Origin: Dinochytrium kinnereticum
Lineage: Eukaryota; Chytridiomycota; Chytridiomycetes; Chytridiales; Chytridiaceae
Assembly: GCA_027604005.1 (NCBI GenBank)
Contig: JADGJT010000061.1
Span: 16,117-80,116, forward strand
Length of the DNA: 64,000 nt
Direction of reading: 5' to 3'
Shown: piece after piece, positions 56,701-64,000 of the stretch
How the letters are laid out: the number at the start of each line of letters is the position of its first letter
Numbering within the stretch: position 1 is the stretch's first letter
The notes under the pieces: generated by a model
Told to the model about the DNA's origin: nothing
The model's database searches: none
The model's input: only the letters and a program-made list of their open reading frames with translations
Program-made: the position numbers and the translations under genes

Positions 56701-59700
56701 GAATGGACTGCTTTGAATCTTTCAGCCTCGCCTTTAAATCTTGGGGTGCGGCTTTGGCTCGAATCTCGTCTAGTTACGATAGTGAATATAAAGACAGTGA
56801 GAGAGACTTAAAAGAGGTTCTGCAAGATTACCTGGAGATCGGTGGGTTTTTTTCTCTCTAATTTCTAAGTTCTCACAAGTACGTAGAAAGCATCTCAGAG
56901 CAATTCGACGTCTATAGACTGAATCTAGCGCGGCTCTGCACTCTTCATATTTTGCTTAGTTTAGTGCAGCATATTCCTATTTCCCAGGATCAGATACTGA
57001 AAGGTACTTTTTTTCAATCTTAAAATTCTTATCATAGTTTAGAGAAGTTTAGACTTCACTTGGTGATAGCAATGAAATCGTTTGCCTTGGGAAACCCCAA
57101 TGCGTCCATATCAGCCCTTAGCCAGGCCGAGCAGCTATTAGCATCCTATCAGGATAGCTTTACCGACGCTGAGATTTTTTTTACGCAAAGTATCGCGTTA
57201 CAGTTACAGCCAAAACAGAAGGTAAAAGGTAAAAAGCGATCACTCCGTAGAGTAGTAGGCGACGAAGACCTATCTCTGACAGGCACACCTCTGGCCTACG
57301 AATTTTATTTATCTGCAATGTTTTGCTTTCATAAGGTATAACTTCATCTTCATTTTTTCATTTTAATTTGTAGAATGAGTTTGAGACCTGCCTTTTGGAG
57401 GCTGAGAGGTCACTCGGACTTTTGGCGGAAACTTTATCCGATTTAGAGTTGAATCCACCTGTTAAGTCGCATGTGAGCAAGACTGAGCTGTCCTTCAACA
57501 GTCAGATATTTGGTAGTCTATCGAGGCTGGGTGCTGTGCGGGTATGCCTATTGCTCTGATCTACTTTAGCTGACATGTTTAAAGTTAATGCAAGATTTGC
57601 TACTATTATTAATCAACGTGACGACAGTGCTCGGGTTTGTTACGGAGGCTGAGTTTTACTTCAAACGGGCCATATCCTTAGCTGATGAGAGTCGGTCAAT
57701 AATCTTCAAAAAGATTGTCTTGCTTCTCCGTGCGTTCTTTGAATTTAAAAAGGAGAATGAGAAAGAATGCGAAAAGTGTCTTGTCGAGGCGAATGCACTT
57801 GAATCTGTTAGTAGTTTTTATCCTTTTTTGGCTTATCTGACTTTATCCAATAGCTGGCTGTGGAAAGAAGTGATCTAACGTGGTTGAGTACGATTCTGGT
57901 TGGAGACGCTTCGGGGGTAAAAGAGATGCCGCCGTCGTTCCGAGCAAAGATTTATAAATTTGCTGAGTATGCGGAGGTGGAGGTACCCTTACGGTCTGCT
58001 TATGGTGGGGTATATATGGAATCTATGAAGATGTGCTTAAGGGATGACCTGAGACACGTTTTTGACACGTCCAAAGAGAAGGATAACATAGAGGATTCTT
58101 TAGAAAAGTTTGCTTTAAAGCAGCGGGCTGGAAGAAGAGGTTGTGATAGGCATCTTGCGTGGACTAATAAATCGTCAGTTGAAGCTTGGATCTCGGTCGG
58201 ACGGATGCTTGAGGCTGAAAAGCTGTGCGCTCTTTTGTCTGGGAGCGCCAATGCAATCTCCGAGGTTAGTCAATGTTATACATCAGACGTCTAATTCTGA
58301 AGTTGGTTGAACGAAACTTGGCTTTTGCGAGGCTTTGGTTCGCTAAATTTCAAAACGATATCCAACATACTATGTTTGGCGATTTTTTATCAACGATAGG
58401 TTTGATTCACAATCAGACATGTTTCTTGACGATTATTTTAGCGATGCTTTTCCCGGTGTCCTCTAAAGCCGACCCAAGTCATCAAAGTCAGCTCGAACAG
58501 TTTAGGGACAGAATACTTGAGCTAGAGGGTAAACTAAAGGATGTTTTCGAAGTAGTGTATGCCTACGGCTCAAGGGCGAACGCCCAGGAGGTTGGCCAGT
58601 ATTTGGTGTATACCTATGCTGCATTGCAGGTCTTTCGGCACCAAATGTCTAAAAAGCACATAGAGATGAGGGCGTTTGCCTGCGCAAAGATTCTAGGTCT
58701 GTTTCTACTAAATTTTATGGCGCCAGAACTGTCGCCTAACTATTACTTAGATCAAGCAAAGGGGACTTGTCTTATGAGGGAAGTGAGATGTTCACGGAGG
58801 AAATCTGAACACGCAGCATTAGAGGTATACTGTTAAAGAAAACAATATAGCTTATTTTGTAAGGGATCAGTGCTGAGACTCAAGGAGCGATCTTCTCTTC
58901 AGGTCTCTGAGGAATCAACCGAAGCAGGGTTTAACGGCAACATTGTGGATAACCTCCCAGAAGGCTGGGTGAGCTTATCCCTTTGTCTGAATCAATCTCT
59001 CGATGAAATATCTATTACTCGCCTCCAAAGCGGAAGATGCCCGATAATACTTCTGCTACCGTTGGCCCGGCAGGCTATGAGAGAAGGCGAGACAAAGTTC
59101 CTAACGTTCGCGGATGTTAGAAAGGAATTTGAATTCATTATGCAGGAGAATCGGACTAGCACAAACTCCACCGAAGACTACAGTGATTCGAGCACAAGGG
59201 CCGATTGGTGGAAAAGGCGGAGGAATCTGGATAGAAAACTGGGTTTCCTTCTTCATCGTGTCGAGTGTGCTTGGTTGGGCGGGTTTAAGGTCAGTTTTTG
59301 CTTATTTATCTTCCAGACTTAAATCGACTTCAGGGCCTTTTTCTGGATGATGACTTTGAGGAGCCTGTTATTTTACCCTACCTCGAGGCGTTCCAGGCTG
59401 GGATTTCTCAAATTCTGTCAAGATTGATCGGGAGCAAGGTCCAGACAGATAGGGAGGTGTGTCGCCTAATACTGCGGCTAGGACCAAACCCCAAGCCATT
59501 TGAGCTTGAAGATATTGTCACCTATATTCTATTTATTCAAAAACGACCAGAGTCTGTAAGCGAAATAATGGGCTTGGATATTGAAATGGTAAATAAGTTT
59601 TCTGCATTTTTAATCTAACATTCGTCAGATTGAAGAGGACCTTTTGGTAGAGATAAGGAAGTTCTATCGCCGCCTAAAGGATTCGTCGTTGGAATCACCT

Positions 59701-60570
59701 GATCTCCGCCCCAGCCATATTATCCTCGTAATCGACAGCAACCTTGAGTTTTTCCCCTGGGAGAGTGTACCAGTTTTGAGGGGAACGTCAGTGTCGAGAA
59801 TGCCGTGCCTTTCTTTCCTAAATGACCAGCGCAAAAGACTCGAGAACGGTGAAATATGTGCGTCAATTGATCGGAGCAGCGCCTATTTTGTCTTGAACCC
59901 GGGCGGGGATTTGACAAGGACGCAGAGCGAATTTGAGGATCTGTTTGTGAGGTATGATAGATATGGGTGAGGTTGTTGTTTTTTTGACAATGTATCTTCC
60001 AGTCAGGTAAGCTGGGAAGGAATGGTTGGAAAACCACCTTCTGCAGATCAATTCATGAAAGGGCTGCAGCAGAAAGAACTCTTCATGTATGCGATTTGGG
60101 TCTTTTTTTTTTTCGTAACATGTGAGTCTGATCATAAATGTAGATACTTTGGCCATGGAAGCGGCGAAAACTTTCTTCGAAGCTCTCGCATTCGGACACT
60201 TAACCGATGCGCCGTAACTCTTCTCATGGGCTGCTCCTCTGGCAAACAGCACCGAATGGGCGAGTTTGACTCAAAGGGAACGCCTCTGAGTTACCTTATT
60301 GCTGGATGGTAACAAACGCCAGCGCCGTCATAACTCTTTATTGACTTTTTCTCTAGCCCAGCTCTGGCTGTTAATTTGTGGGATGTAACTGACCGTGATA
60401 TCGATCGGTTCAGCAGGGCTCTTATGGAGGGCTGTGGGATAGTTGAGTCTTTAGAAGGCGGCTCAAAAACCCTGGCTGAGGCAATGGCCGTGTCGAGAGA
60501 GGAATGTACCCTCAAGTATTTGAATGGGGCATCGCCTGTGCTTTATGGCTGTCCTGTTCGGTTTAGATAA
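53727..60570 (+). CDS. ESP1: Separase (peptidase family C50)
   Basis: Cysteine protease that cleaves cohesin at anaphase onset and, where centrioles exist, also acts in centriole disengagement. The gene starts MSDIAGQLEALLGRDSWDAA and has many exons forming a long, poorly conserved helical N-terminal region with TPR-like character. The catalytic domain (about 59650-60567) is unmistakable: HIILVIDSNLEFFPWESVPV, LRGTSVSRMPCL, YFGHGSGENFLRSS with the catalytic His codon at 60154-60156, and LLMGCSSGKQ with the nucleophile Cys codon at 60232-60234. The conserved ending PALAVNLWDVTDRDIDRFS and SPVLYGCPVRF is complete. Exon limits in the N-terminal region are approximate. The gene converges on the prolyl oligopeptidase gene, with about 230 bp between stops. 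Confidence 0.94.
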
Positions 60571-60798
60571 TTTTCCGGAGGTGGTCGACTGTCTTTGTTC
60601 TCTTTTTTCTTTTTTTTTTTTACAATTGCTTCCATCATTTCACAAAGAAGTGCATTGTCGTATTCTCCAGGGTAGTGTAAGGTGGGGGGTTACCTGAATG
60701 TATTGACGAGTTTGTATTTATATACCCAATTTTCACCAAGAGTTAAGACTCAGTTTACTTAAATTTTATCGTAATGATTTTACTTTCGTCATCTTACA

Positions 60799-63700
60799 TT
60801 ACTTAAAATCACAACCGAGTATCTCGGACATGAAAGCCAGCTTGTCGACAGTCTCCTCAATAACCTGCTGAGTACTTTTACCAGCTGACAGAAAATCAAG
60901 GCATTAATAAAATAAGAAAGTCATGGTTCAAACACATAAAAGCTAAAGTTTCGCTTACCTCCGTGTCCAGACTTAGTGTCAACTCGAATCAAAATAGGGA
61001 AATCGCTCTTTGCCTCCCACTGAAGAGCGGCGATGAGCTTAAGCGAGTGGAGAGGCACACTAAGAGAATGCATTCAGATACAGTCATATCAAATCATTAG
61101 CCTTACACTCGATCATCGTGGTCAGAAGTCGTCAAGAGGATAGCGGGGTACTTGACATCCGTGCGTACATTGTGAAGAGGGGAGATCCTATCAAAATAAG
61201 GTATTTAAGTTTTTACAACTAATTAATAAAGGGAAAGCATAATGGATGAAAAACATACTTCAACAAGTAATTGAAATCCTCAACCTTCTCCGGATCTCCG
61301 TAATCACTGACCCAAGCACTTCCAATCGTAAAGCGATGGAACCTCAGAAGATCCATCACTCCAACATCTCCGACCACTGCGGCAAACAAGTCAGGGCGCT
61401 GGTTCGCGCAAGCCTAGAAACTATAGAATTAAAAACAAAAAAGGAAAAGGAAGAAAAGAAAAAAAAGGATCCTTTCATACCGCGACTAAAAGTCCTCCAT
61501 TCGAACCACCGTTGATAGCTAGTTGACGTGAAGTGGTGTAATTATGGTCAATGAGGTACTGAGCAGCGCATTGAAAGTCCGTAAATGTGTTCTGCTTATT
61601 CTTTAAACGGCCGCCGTCGTGCCAGTCTTGACCGTATTCACCGCCACCCCTGATATTGGCTACAGCTACAACACCGCCCAATAGCTTGACGAACGTCTAG
61701 TGAGAAAATAACAACATTAGATTGAGAGCATTTTAAGGAGACTGTATCTTTACCATCCAAGATAGACTGAAAGTTGGTCGAATAGAGATGTTGAAGCCTC
61801 CATAACCATACAAGAGAGTAGGCTTTTGAGTGTTCTTTGCGCCCTTGTTTGAGATGATGTACATAGGGATCTGGAATGGGGAGTTAAATGGAAGTGCTAT
61901 AAAATAACGACGTTCACCTTCGTCCCGTCATCACTCGCGTAGAACACCTGCTCGACTTCAAGATCCGAAGTGTCGAAATCGGCAAGCTTTGTGGTTTTAA
62001 AGATCTCATGCTTCTTCTCGTTAAAGTCAAAACTAAAGGGCAGAATAAGTCGACACAAAGGATTCAAATGCGCTTTACTGACCGAATAATGGTACCAGGT
62101 GACGTAAAGCTAGCGTATTTGTAGTAAATCTCGCTATCCTCCTGTAATGAATGTAAGAGTTGGAAAACCTTCACATAGTTTACAGACCTTCTTGGACGAC
62201 ATAGATTGAATAATAGAGCCTAATGGAAGAGGAAGGTCATAGGAATCTAAGGCCTTGCCAGTTACGATATCATGGACAAAAATAACATGCTTGACGTGTT
62301 GAAGGTAAACAAGTATAAGCTTGTTCTTATCAGCGAGATTGCACAGCTCAATAACGTCCTCCTTTTCTCCGATGATTTCTTCGAATCCCTAAGACCGATC
62401 AAGTCAATGAGAGAAGCAGCCTTAATTCACAATATCAAATAAGAAAAGGTACCTTTTCGGGGTGAGCAAGGTCGTACTTTACGATGCGACGTTTAGGAGC
62501 ATTTAAAGTTGTGCGGAAAAAGAACGAGGTTCCTTCATTAGTGATGCTAAATTAATTAGTACTGAGTTATTTTCCTCATATATACTAAGAGTATTCAGCC
62601 TCCCAGTTGTCCACCACTTTGGTGAAACTGCCGGTGAATGTTTCTAGGATACGTTAGCATCCTATTTTATAAATTTCAAACGCACCTCCGTCAAGTCCCA
62701 TTTCGTTAATCTTCGCAATGTAGAGCTGGTTCTGCGGGTCGCAGTTGCGTGAAACCGAAACAATAGCATAGTCCCCTAAGAATTAGAGACATGCTCTTGA
62801 AAATACGATAGTTACCATCGTCAGACACCTCGCTTCCGAATAAATACTCAGGGTTGCTCTTATCCTCCATAATAAGAAGATCCTTTGCCTGGGTAGTTCC
62901 TTCAAGCGTTAGATCAGGCTCTAATGAGATTTATGAATACCAATCCTATGGTACATCAACTGGGAGACAACGTTAATACATGCAAAGAATCAATTAACTA
63001 ACCATCATATTTTGTGACTGCGCAGTTTCAGTGCCCGCATTATCACGAGTCACATTCTCAGGCTTCGGGTATCGGGAATAGAAGAAGCCTTTTTCATCAT
63101 GGGTCCAAGAGATACCAGTGAACTGAAAGAGAGAACATGCATAAGAGCATTATTCGTATTCCTCAAACCATCCCAGTCCAGGAAAACAGCATCCCATACC
63201 TTTGCCCACTCAATCAAGTCAAGATCTTCGTTAGCGGCAGCCGTCTCTGGCTTCTTTAGCTTGATAGTGACCCAATCACTTCCGCTGTTGGACCTGGAAA
63301 GAGTGAGAATGGCACGGGAATGCTTGTGCATTACACTCCATAGGCGCAGTGAGAACCAGACTTTGAGAATTCAAGAGCATTCAAACTGACGGTGCCGTCC
63401 TCAGAGAAAGCATTTGGCTGTTGGGCTAGTCAGTACAAAGCACTGAGCGTAGAGAGCACAGACATCAAGGAAGACTTCAGGTCCATCCGCTTTTTGTTTG
63501 TAGAGGACGGACTGAGGTTGAAGACCAGAGTTGTAAAAGTAATAAATGGAGCCACCGCGCGTGAAGGGACATCCAAAGCGCTCAAAGTTGTAGAGCTCGG
63601 TGAGCTTCTTCTTCAACCGTTCACGGTAGGGAATCTTGTCCAGGAACTCGAATGTGAGCTTGTTCTGTGCATCAACAAACCGCTTTGTGACGGCATGGTC

Positions 63701-63871
63701 TGGGTCCTCCAGCACGCGGAAGGGGTCCTTGACTTGCACGCCATGCAGCGTCTCGGCATGCGACTCGTCGCGGTACTCGGCCAGCTCCTTTGCGTCCATT
63801 CTGCGAGGGGTGGTGGAGGCGTTGGTTTTTGTGGTCCCAAAGAATCGTCGGAATGGCAAAAACCTTTTCAT
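60799..63871 (-). CDS. PREP: Prolyl oligopeptidase (S9A family)
   Basis: Serine peptidase that cuts short peptides after proline, normally cytosolic. Many exons on the minus strand. The chosen start at 63871 gives [20 protein letters not shown], an Arg-rich stretch ahead of the usual N-terminus; the family core starts at [20 protein letters not shown] with [19 protein letters not shown]. The propeller follows ([20 protein letters not shown]). The catalytic domain carries [20 protein letters not shown], the nucleophile motif [12 protein letters not shown] near 61500, the Asp motif TTSDHDDRV near 61110-61140 and the His motif TKSGHGG near 60960-60975, so the triad is complete. The chain ends [10 protein letters not shown] second in-frame ATG ([12 protein letters not shown]) about 24 codons on would give the standard cytosolic form. 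Confidence 0.94.
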
Positions 63872-63904
63872 GGTTGGAAATAAGCATTCAGGCAGGCAGG
63901 GCAA

Positions 63905-64000
63905 TACTATTTCAGTATGTTATAGGAAGGAGGTGTGACCCCCCCTCAGGAATGTTACTTCCCAAACGCTGGGATGTCATCCGTTCAGATAACCAACCCA
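63905..64000. other. Upstream region of the prolyl oligopeptidase gene, cut by the window edge
   Basis: Nearly 100 bases of 5' flank. Nothing recognisable is present. Confidence 0.4.

Noticed and set aside
1..64000. Search by eye for tRNA genes, transposons, terminal repeats and CRISPR-like arrays
   Set aside because: No cloverleaf-like boxes, transposase motifs or regular spacer arrays were seen; a tRNAscan or RepeatMasker run would be decisive.

Overview
The window is nuclear DNA of an intron-rich eukaryote, most likely a fungus of the zoosporic (chytrid-like) type. The exons are interrupted by many GT-AG introns, mostly about 40-100 nt, and genes are packed at roughly one per 3.5 kb. Several proteins point to an organism that keeps centrioles and motile cilia: a WDR92/DNAAF10 protein (axonemal dynein assembly), a pericentrin/AKAP450-type protein with both the conserved N-terminal motif and a C-terminal PACT domain, and a GCP5-type gamma-tubulin complex subunit. 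The ACC1, TPS/TPP and p22phox/NoxD-type genes fit a fungus. The assignment to zoosporic fungi is an inference.

Layout. 1-3063 (-): GCP5-like gene, 3' end outside the window. 3473-7051 (+): acyl-CoA oxidase with an apparent PTS2. 7272-8534 (+): COQ9. 8805-19150 (+): giant pericentrin-like coiled-coil gene. 19265-21707 (+): F-box protein. 21739-22380 (+): Ubc variant MMS2/UBE2V. 22675-25678 (+): fused trehalose-6-phosphate synthase/phosphatase. 26011-27204 (-): NudE/NDEL1. 27440-27581 (-): a coding exon of unknown identity. 28373-32302 (-): bifunctional lysine-ketoglutarate reductase/saccharopine dehydrogenase. 33282-36588 (+): EST1/SMG5-6-like PIN-domain protein. 36987-37632 (-): p22phox/NoxD. 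39645-47807 (+): acetyl-CoA carboxylase. 48598-50055 (+): WDR92. 50735-51380 (-): VMA22/CCDC115. 51428-53613 (+): KLHDC4-type Kelch protein. 53727-60570 (+): separase. 60799-63871 (-): prolyl oligopeptidase.

Functional themes. Mitosis and microtubules are well represented (GCP5, pericentrin-like, NudE, separase), with WDR92 adding a ciliary function. Metabolism covers fatty acid synthesis (ACC) and peroxisomal fatty acid oxidation (acyl-CoA oxidase), trehalose, lysine degradation and ubiquinone. I see no operon, CRISPR array, transposon or tRNA. Non-coding stretches hold microsatellites, three poly-C runs and one 10-N assembly gap (39438-39447). For seven genes the full exon chain was joined by hand and gave an open frame with conserved residues across junctions: COQ9 259 aa, F-box 799 aa, MMS2 136 aa, TPS/TPP 826 aa, p22phox 141 aa, ACC 2340 aa, WDR92 360 aa; VMA22 gives 188 aa.
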